Below, piece after piece: positions 16,455-25,274 of a stretch of 64,000 nucleotides of DNA. How positions within the stretch are numbered: position 1 is the stretch's first letter; every line of letters begins with the position of its first letter. Under the pieces are notes generated by a model. That model was not told the DNA's origin. It worked only from the letters and a program-made list of their open reading frames with translations, and searched no databases. Made by a program: the position numbers and the translations under genes. Origin of the DNA: UBA7236 sp964463165 (GTDB taxonomy: Bacteria > Bacteroidota > Bacteroidia > Chitinophagales > BACL12). The DNA lies in assembly GCA_964463165.1 (NCBI GenBank), contig CAYXBK010000002.1, forward strand, positions 1 through 64,000, in the 5' to 3' direction.

Positions 16455-16554
16455 TGATGTCAAGGTCAGCCTGCCGAACGGAAGTCATGGTGAACTTGTC
16501 GAACTGATGTCATGGTGAGCCTGTCGAACTGATGTCATGGTGAGCCTGTCGAAC
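16455..16554. repeat. Four tandem 25-base units
   Basis: Four units in exact 25-base register (16455, 16480, 16505, 16530). Units three and four are identical; units one and two carry several substitutions. Each contains the core GTCATGGTGAGCCTGTCGAA or a variant. The array fills the space between the GlsB-type gene and the convergent VOC gene. There are no spacers, so it is not a CRISPR. Confidence 0.9.
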
Positions 16555-16556
16555 CA

Positions 16557-16979
16557 CTATTCCGCCGCCATCCCGCCACCAAACCCTGTCTCCTCCGCAG
16601 GTTCCCATAATTCAATTTTATTTCCGTCGGGATCAAGTATCCAGGCAAATTTTCCATATTCAAATTCCTGAATTTCACCGGCAATCGTTACACCTTCTTC
16701 CCGCAATATTTCAATTAATTCAACCAAATTTTCTACCCGGAAATTAATCATGAATTGCTGATCAGGATTTCCGAAATAATCGCTTTTATTACTAAATATA
16801 CTCCAGACCGTTTCGCCTGTTTTTTCAGGATTATTTAATGTGCGCCATTTCCACAATGGATAACCACCCGAACCTGCATAATCAATACCGAGATGTTTTT
16901 CATACCAGTTTTCTGTTTCCTTTTTTTGCGGGTTTTTCGTTTTGAAAAAAATGCCGCCTAAACCAATTACTCTTTTCAT
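16557..16979 (-). CDS. VOC superfamily (glyoxalase/bleomycin-resistance-like) protein
   Basis: The 140-residue protein has the paired beta-alpha-beta-beta-beta layout of the vicinal oxygen chelate fold. The first module starts KRVIGLGGIFFKTKNPQK. The second ends with the typical AWILDPDGNKIELWEP segment, whose glutamate is a usual metal ligand. Substrate unknown. The start is the ATG at 16979, which overlaps the TGA stop of the TonB receptor gene by one base (TGATG), so it is translated in tandem with the receptor. An in-frame TTG one codon upstream is less likely. The last codons touch the 25-base repeat array. Confidence 0.85.
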   Translation of the reverse strand: MKRVIGLGGIFFKTKNPQKKETENWYEKHLGIDYAGSGGYPLWKWRTLNNPEKTGETVWSIFSNKSDYFGNPDQQFMINFRVENLVELIEILREEGVTIAGEIQEFEYGKFAWILDPDGNKIELWEPAEETGFGGGMAAE

Positions 16980-19267
16980 CAAAATTCAATTTTATATTGC
17001 AAAGTAAAATTTCTCGGCGGGTCATATTTCGCCGGACGCACGGCATACATGCGGTTGGCAATATTTTTTATGAGAAACTGTATACGGGAATGTTCCGTAA
17101 TATCATAACCAACACGTGCATCAAAAATCCAGTCGCCTTCCATATGATCGGCACGATAATCCTGAATACCGGGAATAAATAATAAATAAATGGCGTCGAG
17201 ATTTTCCATCAGGCTGAAATAACTGATATCGGTACCAAAAGAAATTTTCCCGATCTGATATTGTGCATCAACCCGAACCATATGCCTGAAGCGGTATTTT
17301 AAAACGGAGCTCAGGAAAACAGAATCATCCGAACCGGCACTAAATCCTTTGAAAAAATTATTTACGAAAGAACTGAATTTTAAATTGGATGAATCGGCCT
17401 GGATATCTGCCGGATACACATAATTATATCCCGCCGTGCAGGAGAATTTATTTCCGAATAATTTTCCTTCACCGTTTAATGTAAATTCCAAACCGCCAAT
17501 TGTAGCTCTTGTATTATTTAAAGATTGAAAATTAATTCCCCCCACAAAACTCACCGGGTTAAATTCCGTCATCTCATAATATTCGGTGAGGTAAACCGCG
17601 ATATCCGCATAACCTCTCCATTCATCCACAATTAAAGATTTTTTTAAACCGATTTCAGCATTCCATCCATATTCGGCTTTTAAATCAGGGTTGGGAAGAA
17701 TATGTAAAATGCCCACATTCGTACTCGCATATTTTTCAACAAGGCTCGGAAAGCGGTAACCCTGACCGAAACTTGCACGCAAAAAACTAAGTTGGCCGAT
17801 CTGATAATTTAATCCGCCTTTAAAAACCGGAACGCCGACTCCATCCAGTGAATCCAGTTTATAAAATTCTTCCCTCGCACCGATATTGATATTTAACCGG
17901 TCGAATAATTTTTTATCAAGCTGAAAATATGCACCGGAGAAAACGCCTGCATGATCCTGCAACTGATCATCCACAACATGAAAATAATATCCTGTGGCGC
18001 CTGCGGTGATCACATACTCATTTTTAAATTCACGGTGAAATTTATAATCGAAATTTACGAGATATGCATTGCCACCGGTTGAATCAGAATAGGAAACATG
18101 ATTATTATAAAACCGCATTTTAAAATAATGGCTGTTGTTGTGCGAATCGAAATAATTCAGCCATGGATCAACCGTTACCCATGCATATTTCCAGTTTAAT
18201 ATCGTTGTGGTCAATGCATCGGGCGGCCCGCCGAACGGTTTATATGCGCCGGTATCCGCTCCTTCCCACAAAAAATAAATTCCTTCATCATCCAGCATTA
18301 AATTTCCATTCACACCATATGTAATATTTTTATTTTGCGGATGAAATCTCGTTTTCCAATTCAACCTTCCGCGATAACTATGTTCGCCCTGCAAATAAGA
18401 TTCTTCCCGCACGAAATTGCTTCCGAGCACCAGATCCATTTTTTCATATTTATGCAAATGCGAAAATGCAATTCCGGTAATCAGTGGATTATGTTCCTGC
18501 CAGATGGCGGGTTTAAATGCGGGATCATCATAAATGGATTGAAAAACTGAAATTGTTGTTTTGGGTTTAATTGTCGGCCATGCTGTTTGTACGGAAATAA
18601 CACCATTTAATGCACTGCTTCCATATAATACGCTTGATGCACCTTTTATTACTTCAATCTGTTCCACCGTTTCCATCGGAATTAAATTCCATTTTGCATC
18701 ACCGCGATCTGCGGCTAATAATATCTGATCATCAACCACCAGCATAACACGGCTTCCTGCGCCATATGTGAATCCGGTACCTCCCCGAAAATTCGCCTGC
18801 TCATCCATCATATACACGCCGGGAATTTTTGTGATTGCATCCGATAAGTTCACTGAATTTGTATTAGAGATCAGATCTTTTTTGATCACATCAATACTCA
18901 CCGTTTCTTCCGTTAATTTTTTTTCGTAGAGGCTGCCGCTTACAACAACCATTTCGAGTTCATTCAATGCAGAAATTAAATAAACATCCAACCTGACAGT
19001 TGCTCCTTCTGAAATACCGATTTGTTTCTGTTCTGTTTTATATCCTATAAATGAAAATGAAATTGTATGAGGGCCGGGGGCTAATTTTAACTCATAACTT
19101 CCATCAGCAGAAGTTGTAGTTCCATTTTGTTTCTCATCAACAATATTTACACCTGCTAAACTTTCTTTTGTATCGCTGTTAAAAACATGTCCCGTAATAG
19201 TTTGTCCGCTCGATAAACCGGAACTAAACAAAGCAATAAGAATGAAAAGACAGGGTAGTTTTCGCAT
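16979..19267 (-). CDS. TonB-dependent outer-membrane receptor
   Basis: From the ATG at 19267 the protein has 762 residues. An earlier in-frame start at 19303 would put twelve charged residues before the signal peptide and is less likely. The signal peptide is MRKLPCLFILIALFSSGLSS. A carboxypeptidase-regulatory-like beta domain follows (about 22-105, with the hallmark SFIGYKTEQ), then the plug domain (about 115-230, IPGVYMMDEQANFRGG and VEQIEVIKGASSVLYGSSAL), then a beta-barrel ending in an aromatic residue (QYKIEF). Such receptors import large ligands, such as siderophores, cobalamin or sugars, using TonB energy. No SusD partner is adjacent, which argues against a glycan-uptake pair. The only close partner is the overlapping VOC gene. 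Confidence 0.93.
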   Translation of the reverse strand: MRKLPCLFILIALFSSGLSSGQTITGHVFNSDTKESLAGVNIVDEKQNGTTTSADGSYELKLAPGPHTISFSFIGYKTEQKQIGISEGATVRLDVYLISALNELEMVVVSGSLYEKKLTEETVSIDVIKKDLISNTNSVNLSDAITKIPGVYMMDEQANFRGGTGFTYGAGSRVMLVVDDQILLAADRGDAKWNLIPMETVEQIEVIKGASSVLYGSSALNGVISVQTAWPTIKPKTTISVFQSIYDDPAFKPAIWQEHNPLITGIAFSHLHKYEKMDLVLGSNFVREESYLQGEHSYRGRLNWKTRFHPQNKNITYGVNGNLMLDDEGIYFLWEGADTGAYKPFGGPPDALTTTILNWKYAWVTVDPWLNYFDSHNNSHYFKMRFYNNHVSYSDSTGGNAYLVNFDYKFHREFKNEYVITAGATGYYFHVVDDQLQDHAGVFSGAYFQLDKKLFDRLNINIGAREEFYKLDSLDGVGVPVFKGGLNYQIGQLSFLRASFGQGYRFPSLVEKYASTNVGILHILPNPDLKAEYGWNAEIGLKKSLIVDEWRGYADIAVYLTEYYEMTEFNPVSFVGGINFQSLNNTRATIGGLEFTLNGEGKLFGNKFSCTAGYNYVYPADIQADSSNLKFSSFVNNFFKGFSAGSDDSVFLSSVLKYRFRHMVRVDAQYQIGKISFGTDISYFSLMENLDAIYLLFIPGIQDYRADHMEGDWIFDARVGYDITEHSRIQFLIKNIANRMYAVRPAKYDPPRNFTLQYKIEF

Positions 19268-19321
19268 GTGAAATTTATTGAATTTGAAAGTTACAAATAA
19301 CAAAGAACTGAATAGAACAAT

Positions 19322-20684
19322 TTACTTCACTCCATACTCACTCAGCCACCAGCACAACATTGCCATGGTTGATGCACTTAAATGCAATTCACGTTTATTT
19401 ACTTTATCAAATGTATCATTTGCCGTATGATGCAGATCCATATAACGCTGTGAATCGGGATTTACGCCGAACAACATGGTTCCGAATTCTTCGAGCGGTC
19501 CGATATCCGTTCCGCCATGACCTGTATGAAAATCATAAATACCGTAAGGCAGCAACAATGCTTTTAAATCCGGTAATTTTTTATTCATCATAAATTCGGA
19601 ATCCACACTGAATGCCCGCGGCGAAAATCCACCTGCATCAGATTCCAATGCGGCAATATGTTTTTCAATTGTTGTTTTTGCCCAATCGGCATAAGCATGT
19701 CCGCCCTTCACACCGTTTTCTTCATTCATAAATAATACGCAACGGATCGTTCTTTTCGGTTTCAGATTTATTGCTTTTAATGTGCGCACCACTTCCATAC
19801 TTTGCATACAACCCGCACCATCATCATGCGCACCTTCACCCACATCCCAGCTGTCTAAATGGCCGCCCACAACAATTATTTCATTTGGAAATTCAGTGCC
19901 TGTTATTTCACCAATCACATTATATGATTTTACATCTTCCAGTTTTTTACAATTTAAAATCATTTTAAATTTTACATCCGGATTTTTTTGCAATGCATCG
20001 TGTAATTTATCTGCATCCATTGTGCTGATGGCTGCACAGGCAATCGCCGGGTTTCCACTTCTGAATCCGGTACTTCCCGTATGTGGAAAATCATCATACG
20101 CAGAACTCACACTTCTCGTAATACTTGCAATGGCACCGTATGCACTTGCCGAATCGGGGCCATACCATCTGAATGGCCCTGCATCACCATACCCTTCAAA
20201 CGAATTAATTACATTGCTTGGAAATTTATGATTATAAAAAATAATATTCCCTTTGATTTTTTCTTTGCCGATCTTTTTTAATTCATCGAAACTCGACACT
20301 TCAATTACATTTGCAACAATTCCATTTTCCGGGGTTGCAATACTTCCGCCAAGTGCAAGAATATCCACCTGCCCGACTCCTACAATTTCTCCATATTCTT
20401 TTTCTCCCCTCACCCAATGCGGCACCATTACCTCCTGAATCCAGACTTTATCGAAACCGGCTTTTTTCATTTCTTCCTGTGCCCAAAAAACTGCCATTTC
20501 AGCCTGTGGTGAACCGCTTAGCCGATGGCCGATATCTTTACATAAATAATGCAGCCAGTCGTATGCCTGCCCGTTGTTCATCGTCTCATCGAAAATTTTC
20601 CGGAACATCAGCGAATCAGCTGTTTGTGCATAAGACTGAAAATAAAATAAAATTCCAAGTAAGCCTGCCGCTATTTTTTTCATG
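19322..20684 (-). CDS. Secreted M28 family metallopeptidase
   Basis: From the ATG at 20684 the protein has 453 residues and a signal peptide (MKKIAAGLLGILFYFQSYAQ). An upstream GTG at 20704 would extend it by seven residues. A PA-domain-like insert sits at about 120-210. The M28 aminopeptidase core follows, with zinc-site motifs GGHLDSWDVGEGAHDDGAG (His and bridging Asp), the catalytic Glu pair in MNEENG, an Asp in LESDAGGF, and the last His ligand in DLHHTANDT. Expected activity is removal of N-terminal amino acids or dipeptides from peptides in the periplasm or outside the cell. No T9SS sorting domain is present. It is transcribed in the same direction as the TonB receptor, 54 bases upstream. 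Confidence 0.92.
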
Positions 20685-20756
20685 CTTAATTTTGATTTTC
20701 GCACGAATATAATGAACCTTATCAGTTCATTTTAGTTTTTAACAACCTGCATCATT

Positions 20757-21797
20757 ATGAAATATAAACTACTCGGGAAGAGCGGATTAAGGGTTTCAGA
20801 GATTTGTCTCGGCACAATGACATTCGGAGAAGAATGGGGCTGGGGCGCCAACCAGGAAGAAAGCCGCAAAATTTTTAATGCATATTTAGCACAGGGCGGA
20901 AATTTTATCGATACTGCCAACCGATATACGGAAGGAACAAGTGAACGATTTCTCGGAGAATTTATAAAAGAAAGCGGGAAACGGGATGAACTGGTAATCG
21001 CCACAAAATATTCGCTTGTAACACATGAACGCAGTTTAAATCTTGCCGGCAATCACCGCAAAAACATGATGCAGAGTGTTGAAGGTAGTTTGAAAAGATT
21101 ACAACTGGATTGTATTGATATTTTATATCTGCATGCATGGGATTTTACAACATACAGCGATGAAATATTGCGTTCAATGCAGGATTTAATTCAGCAGGGA
21201 AAAGTTTGTTATATCGGAATTTCAGATGCACCCGCATGGATCGTTTCCAGATCGAATACGATTGCAGAATTAAGAGGATGGAATCAATTTGTTGCATTGC
21301 AGATCGAGTATTCATTAATTCAGCGCACGGTAGAACGTGATTTAATTCCAATGGCAAATGCATTTGATATGGGAATTGTTGCATGGGCACCGATTGCAGG
21401 CGGCGCATTAACCGGAAAATATTTAAATCAGAATGATGAGGCAAAAAGATTAAAAGAAGGCAGTGTGCGTTTAAATGAAAGAAGCAGGAAAATTGCGGAG
21501 GAAGTTGTGAAAATTGCACAGGAATTAAATTGCGCTCCCGCTCAGGTTGCAATCAAATGGGTGATGCTGCAGCATCAGCAAATTCTGCCGATCGTTGGTG
21601 CCAGAAATGCAGATCAGTTGCTGCATAATTTACAGGCTGCACAAATTCAATTGCATGCAGATCAAGTAAACCGTTTAAATGAGGTAAGCAAAATTGAATT
21701 GGGATTCCCTCATGAATTTTTAAAAGGTGACGGTGTGCAGGATATTTTATTCGGCGGGAGACTGGGAGAATTGGAAATACACCATAGAGGATATTAA
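20757..21797 (+). CDS. Aldo/keto reductase
   Basis: This is an NADPH-dependent oxidoreductase of the AKR superfamily with a TIM-barrel fold. The 346 residues include the catalytic tetrad context: Asp and Tyr in FIDTANRYTEG (about 50-60), Lys in ATKYSL, and His in ILYLHAWDF. A cofactor-binding C-terminal stretch around KWVMLQHQQILPIVGARNADQ is also present. The sequence resembles the YhdN/Tas-like group acting on small aldehydes and ketones; the substrate is not predictable. Its stop codon lies inside the left arm of an inverted octamer array. It is divergent from the M28 peptidase gene, with 72 bases between. Confidence 0.92.
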   Translation: MKYKLLGKSGLRVSEICLGTMTFGEEWGWGANQEESRKIFNAYLAQGGNFIDTANRYTEGTSERFLGEFIKESGKRDELVIATKYSLVTHERSLNLAGNHRKNMMQSVEGSLKRLQLDCIDILYLHAWDFTTYSDEILRSMQDLIQQGKVCYIGISDAPAWIVSRSNTIAELRGWNQFVALQIEYSLIQRTVERDLIPMANAFDMGIVAWAPIAGGALTGKYLNQNDEAKRLKEGSVRLNERSRKIAEEVVKIAQELNCAPAQVAIKWVMLQHQQILPIVGARNADQLLHNLQAAQIQLHADQVNRLNEVSKIELGFPHEFLKGDGVQDILFGGRLGELEIHHRGY

Positions 21798-22014
21798 TTA
21801 GCCAATTAGCTGATTAGTTGATGGCATTTGTTCAAATATCAAAACATATAACTCTTAACTACTAATTTGTAATTGATTACGGATTAGCAAACGGGTTTAT
21901 AAAAAAGTCAAACATATAAATATCAAATCAATCAAAGTAAGAAATAGTATTAAAAACTTAATTTTCATTCACAACATAAAACCCCATCAGCTAATTTGCT
22001 AATCAGCTAATCAA
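21794..22014. repeat. Gap bounded by inverted octamer arrays
   Basis: The space between the AKR and VWA genes is flanked by two 29-base arms, 21794-21822 and 21986-22014. Read in opposite orientation the arms agree at 23 of 29 positions. Both are built from AATCAGCT-like octamers, the unit seen at 13827. The left arm includes the AKR stop codon, and the right arm ends six bases before the VWA ATG. The 163 bases between are AT-rich with no open frame of note, but contain the near-repeated words CAAATATCAAAACATATAA and TCAAACATATAAATATCAAA. Confidence 0.65.
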
Positions 22015-22019
22015 ATAAA

Positions 22020-23114
22020 ATGTTAGGCAACAGATTTTCAAAATATTCAGAACAGCCTAAAACAGTTTTCGATCAATTGTTCGAATTGTTTCAGGAATTG
22101 CTTGTATATACGAGCGGCGATGTGAATGAAGCACTGGATTGGCTGAATCAGATTGACCGCGAATACAATATCACCACTCCTGAATACGGCATGGGCGATT
22201 TTATTCAGGAATTGATTGACCGCGGATATTTAAAAGAAGAAAATCCCGAAGGCGGTGTCATGCAGATCACATCCAAAATGGAACAAACCATCCGCAAATC
22301 ATCACTTGATCAGATCTTCGGCAAATTAAAAAAATCGCAGCGGGGAAATCATAAAACCTCGCATACAGGTTTGGGAGATGAAAACACCACCGACAGAAGA
22401 AATTATTCTTTCGGCGATACACATGAACAGATAGATTATAATGAATCGATCAAAAATGCGCATATCAATCACGGCATAAATGAATTCAGTCTGGATGAAG
22501 ATGATCTCGTTGTTGTCGAGAAAGAATATAAGGCACAAACTTCCACCGTATTAATGATCGATATTTCACACAGTATGATCTTATATGGTGAGGACAGGAT
22601 CACGCCTGCGAAAAAAGTGGCCATGGCATTGAGTGAATTGATAAAAACGAAATACCCGAAAGACACGCTCGATGTAATTGTTTTCGGCAATGATGCATGG
22701 CAGATTGAAATAAAAGATATTCCGTATTTGCAAGTAGGGCCTTATCATACAAATACGGTTGCCGGACTGGAACTGGCGATGGATTTATTGCGCCGCAGAA
22801 AAAATCCGAACAAACAAATATTTATGATCACGGATGGAAAACCGACCTGTATCATCCGCAATGGAAAATATTATAAAAACAGCTGGGGCCTCGACCGCAT
22901 CATTTTAAATAAAACATTAAATCTTTCTGCACAATGCCGAAAATTAAATATTAAGATCACAACCTTCATGATCGCAAAAGACAGTTATCTTCAAAAATTT
23001 GTTGAAGAATTCACCGAGGTGAACCAGGGTAAAGCATTTTACACAAGTTTAAAAGGTTTGGGAGATTTCATTTTTGAAGATTATGAAAAAAACAGGAGAA
23101 GAAATGTGCGATAA
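22020..23114 (+). CDS. VWA domain protein (partner of MoxR-type ATPase)
   Basis: The 364-residue protein has a helical N-terminal region (about 1-105), a charged linker, and a von Willebrand factor A domain (about 173-345). The metal-ion-dependent adhesion site is intact: DISHS (181-185), a downstream Thr and ITDGKPT with Asp272. No signal peptide or membrane segment is visible, so it is cytosolic. VWA proteins of this type work with MoxR-family AAA+ ATPases in metal insertion or protein-complex maturation. The ATPase is encoded next on the same strand, but a nuclease-like gene between inverted repeats separates the two. The gene is also preceded by an array-bounded gap, so its own promoter is unclear. 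Confidence 0.88.
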   Translation: MLGNRFSKYSEQPKTVFDQLFELFQELLVYTSGDVNEALDWLNQIDREYNITTPEYGMGDFIQELIDRGYLKEENPEGGVMQITSKMEQTIRKSSLDQIFGKLKKSQRGNHKTSHTGLGDENTTDRRNYSFGDTHEQIDYNESIKNAHINHGINEFSLDEDDLVVVEKEYKAQTSTVLMIDISHSMILYGEDRITPAKKVAMALSELIKTKYPKDTLDVIVFGNDAWQIEIKDIPYLQVGPYHTNTVAGLELAMDLLRRRKNPNKQIFMITDGKPTCIIRNGKYYKNSWGLDRIILNKTLNLSAQCRKLNIKITTFMIAKDSYLQKFVEEFTEVNQGKAFYTSLKGLGDFIFEDYEKNRRRNVR

Positions 23115-23115
23115 A

Positions 23116-23144
23116 TTAAACACATAGGCACATAGAAAACATAG
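23116..23144. repeat. Left inverted arm of the GxxExxY element
   Basis: These 29 bases lie directly after the VWA stop and are built from CACATAG-like units. The outer 12 bases, TTAAACACATAG, are perfectly complementary to the outer end of the right arm at 23572-23600. The inner two units occur in swapped order relative to the right arm. Confidence 0.75.
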
Positions 23145-23154
23145 AAAATTAAAG

Positions 23155-23571
23155 ATGGAATTAACAAAAAAATATTTAGACGATTTGAGTTACAACATAA
23201 TTGGCGCAGCTATTGAAGTACACAAATATATTGGCCCGGGTTTGCTGGAAAGTGTTTATCATAAATGTATGCTTAAAGAATTGCGTGAAAGAAATTTGCA
23301 AATTATTTCCCAATTAACTGTCCCAATCAATTATAAGGGATTAGAATTAGATGCAGAATTGCGATGCGATATATTTGTTGAGGGTCTCATTGCAGTGGAA
23401 TTAAAAGCAATTGACGCATTTGCCCCAATTCATGATGCGCAATTATTAACTTATATGAAACTTTTAAATGCACCTAAGGGAATATTAATAAATTTTACAT
23501 GCACAAATATTTTTAGTGAAGGACAAAAAACATTGGTAAACGAAATATACAGAAACCTGCCCGAATTCTAA
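23155..23571 (+). CDS. GxxExxY protein, PD-(D/E)XK nuclease-like
   Basis: The 138-residue protein carries the motif that names its family, G29-x-x-E32-x-x-Y35 in IGPGLLESVYHKCM. Downstream are Asp72 in RCDIFVEG, then E82-L-K84, then Q96-x-x-x-Y100. That order (Glu, Asp, Glu-x-Lys, Gln-xxx-Tyr) is the active-site pattern of PD-(D/E)XK nucleases of the RecB/Cas4-like type, and the family is placed in that superfamily (Pfam PDDEXK_3). No biological role is established. It is unusual in lying between inverted CACATAG-type arms inside a VWA/ATPase gene pair. Transcription in the same direction as its neighbours would let it ride on their mRNA. Confidence 0.88.
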   Translation: MELTKKYLDDLSYNIIGAAIEVHKYIGPGLLESVYHKCMLKELRERNLQIISQLTVPINYKGLELDAELRCDIFVEGLIAVELKAIDAFAPIHDAQLLTYMKLLNAPKGILINFTCTNIFSEGQKTLVNEIYRNLPEF

Positions 23572-23600
23572 CTATGTGGCCTATGTTTCTATGTGTTTAA
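23572..23600. repeat. Right inverted arm of the GxxExxY element
   Basis: These 29 bases immediately follow the stop codon of the GxxExxY gene and end ten bases before the ATPase ATG. The outer end, CTATGTGTTTAA, is the exact complement of the left arm's outer 12 bases. In an mRNA the two could pair and enclose the whole gene. Confidence 0.75.
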
Positions 23601-23609
23601 AAAATAATC

Positions 23610-25133
23610 ATGCAAAAAATAAAAACTCTAGGAGAATTAAAAAAAACCGGATATAAAAGTTTATCGGTGAAAGAAGAATTGCGCAAAAACCTGATCGCCA
23701 AAATACGTTCAGGAGAAAAAATCTTCGAAGGCATTCACGGTTTTGAACATACGGTAATTCCGGATCTGGAACGTGCGATATTATCACGCCACAATATGAT
23801 CCTGCTTGGATTGCGGGGCCAGGCAAAAACAAAAATCGCACGACTCCTCACACAATTACTCGATGAATATATTCCGGTGGTGGAAGGAAGTGAATTAAAT
23901 GATGATCCGCTCAACCCTTTATCAAAATATGCAATCGATAAAATTGCCGAACAGGGAGACAATACACCGATCACCTGGATGCACCGCGATGAGCGTTATA
24001 CGGAAAAACTCGCAACACCGGATGTTAGCGTAGCAGATTTGATCGGCGATGTGGATCCCATCAAAGCAGCAAACCTGAAATTAAATTATAATGATGAACG
24101 GGTTATCCATTTCGGATTAATACCAAGATCAAACCGCTGTATTTTCGTAATAAATGAATTACCCGATCTACAGGCGAGAATTCAGGTTGCGCTGTTTAAT
24201 ATTTTACAGGAAGGTGATATTCAGATCCGCGGATTTAAAATTCGGCTTGCATTGGATATTGAATTTGTTTTCACAGCAAATCCGGAAGATTACACAAACC
24301 GCGGTGCCATCATTACGCCGTTAAAAGACAGGATCGAATCACAGATCCTCACACATTATCCGAAAGATATCCGCACTTCAAAAATCATCACACACCAGGA
24401 AGCAGATATTATCGACGAACAAATAAAAATTGTTGCATCCAACGAATTAATTAAAGACCTGATCGAGCAAATCGCATTTGAAGCAAGAGCGAGTGAATAT
24501 GTGGATCAGAAAAGCGGTGTGAGTGCGAGAATGACGATCACGATGTACGAGAATTTAATTTCTTCTGCGGAGCGACGTGCATTAAAAAATAATGAGCCTG
24601 CTACACATATCCGTGTGAGTGATTTATGGGGAATCATTCCTTCCATCACGGGAAAAGTTGAATTGGTATATGAAGGTGAACAGGAAGGGCCGTTCATTGT
24701 TGCAATGAATTTAATCGGTAAAGCGATCCGCACACAATTCACACAATATTTTCCGGCACCTGAAAAATCAAAAAAGATACAGAAAAACCCACCGGCAGGA
24801 AAAGACCCGAAACAAGCTTCCATTTATCAGGAGATAGTGACATGGTTTACCGACGGCAATCATCTTGATATTTTAAATGATGTTTCAGATACAGAATATC
24901 AGAAAAATTTAAACCTTGTTCCGGGTTTAAAAAAACTGATTGAAAAATATTACCCGAAGATTTCCGCTGCAGAAAAATATTTCATGATGGAATTTCTCCT
25001 CCACGGGCTTGCCGAGTTCTCGCTTCTGAGTAAAAACAACCTGATCGCAGGCACTCAGTTCAAGGACCTGTTCTCTACCGTTTTCTCAGAAAAGGATATC
25101 CTGGATATGGAAGACGAAGATTTTCAGATATAG
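23610..25133 (+). CDS. MoxR/ChlI-type AAA+ ATPase
   Basis: The 507-residue AAA+ protein resembles the magnesium-chelatase ChlI / MoxR group. The nucleotide loop is GLRGQAKT (67-74). The Walker B region is CIFVINEL (177-184), with Asn in place of the usual Asp before the catalytic Glu. A sensor-like segment FVFTANPEDYTNRGAIITPL and an arginine-rich helix follow. The C-terminal 150 residues form a helical extension. These ATPases act with VWA proteins to remodel or load cofactors into target complexes. The VWA partner gene is upstream but separated by the GxxExxY unit, and the true client is not in view. No membrane segment is present. Confidence 0.88.
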   Translation: MQKIKTLGELKKTGYKSLSVKEELRKNLIAKIRSGEKIFEGIHGFEHTVIPDLERAILSRHNMILLGLRGQAKTKIARLLTQLLDEYIPVVEGSELNDDPLNPLSKYAIDKIAEQGDNTPITWMHRDERYTEKLATPDVSVADLIGDVDPIKAANLKLNYNDERVIHFGLIPRSNRCIFVINELPDLQARIQVALFNILQEGDIQIRGFKIRLALDIEFVFTANPEDYTNRGAIITPLKDRIESQILTHYPKDIRTSKIITHQEADIIDEQIKIVASNELIKDLIEQIAFEARASEYVDQKSGVSARMTITMYENLISSAERRALKNNEPATHIRVSDLWGIIPSITGKVELVYEGEQEGPFIVAMNLIGKAIRTQFTQYFPAPEKSKKIQKNPPAGKDPKQASIYQEIVTWFTDGNHLDILNDVSDTEYQKNLNLVPGLKKLIEKYYPKISAAEKYFMMEFLLHGLAEFSLLSKNNLIAGTQFKDLFSTVFSEKDILDMEDEDFQI

Positions 25134-25224
25134 ATCCGATTATTTTCAAACATCCAAAAGTGACGAGGGGTATCATTTTTGATTCGTTAATCACAGTTAA
25201 TTATGAATAACTTTTATCAATATT

Positions 25225-25256
25225 TTTGAAATACGTTTAGTTTCATTATATCTTTA
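25225..25256 (+). promoter_or_regulatory. Promoter of the small T9SS-sorted gene
   Basis: TTTG (25225-25228), a 20-base spacer, then TATCTTTA (25249-25256), one base off the -7 consensus. The start codon is 18 bases further on. Confidence 0.6.
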
Positions 25257-25274
25257 CCATCAAGGTTATAGCCT

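Larger units (their letters stand above)
23116..23600 (+). mobile_element. Putative GxxExxY nuclease element
   Basis: A 485-base unit consists of one open reading frame flanked by 29-base inverted arms (23116-23144 and 23572-23600). It sits between a VWA gene and its expected MoxR-type ATPase partner, beginning one base after the first gene's stop and ending ten bases before the second gene's ATG. The arrangement suggests insertion into an existing operon. No target-site duplication is obvious, and the encoded protein is not a known transposase, so mobility is inference. Confidence 0.45.

Noticed and set aside
16455..16554. Possible CRISPR array
   Set aside because: Four tandem 25-base units without spacers and no cas genes. 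It is a simple tandem repeat.
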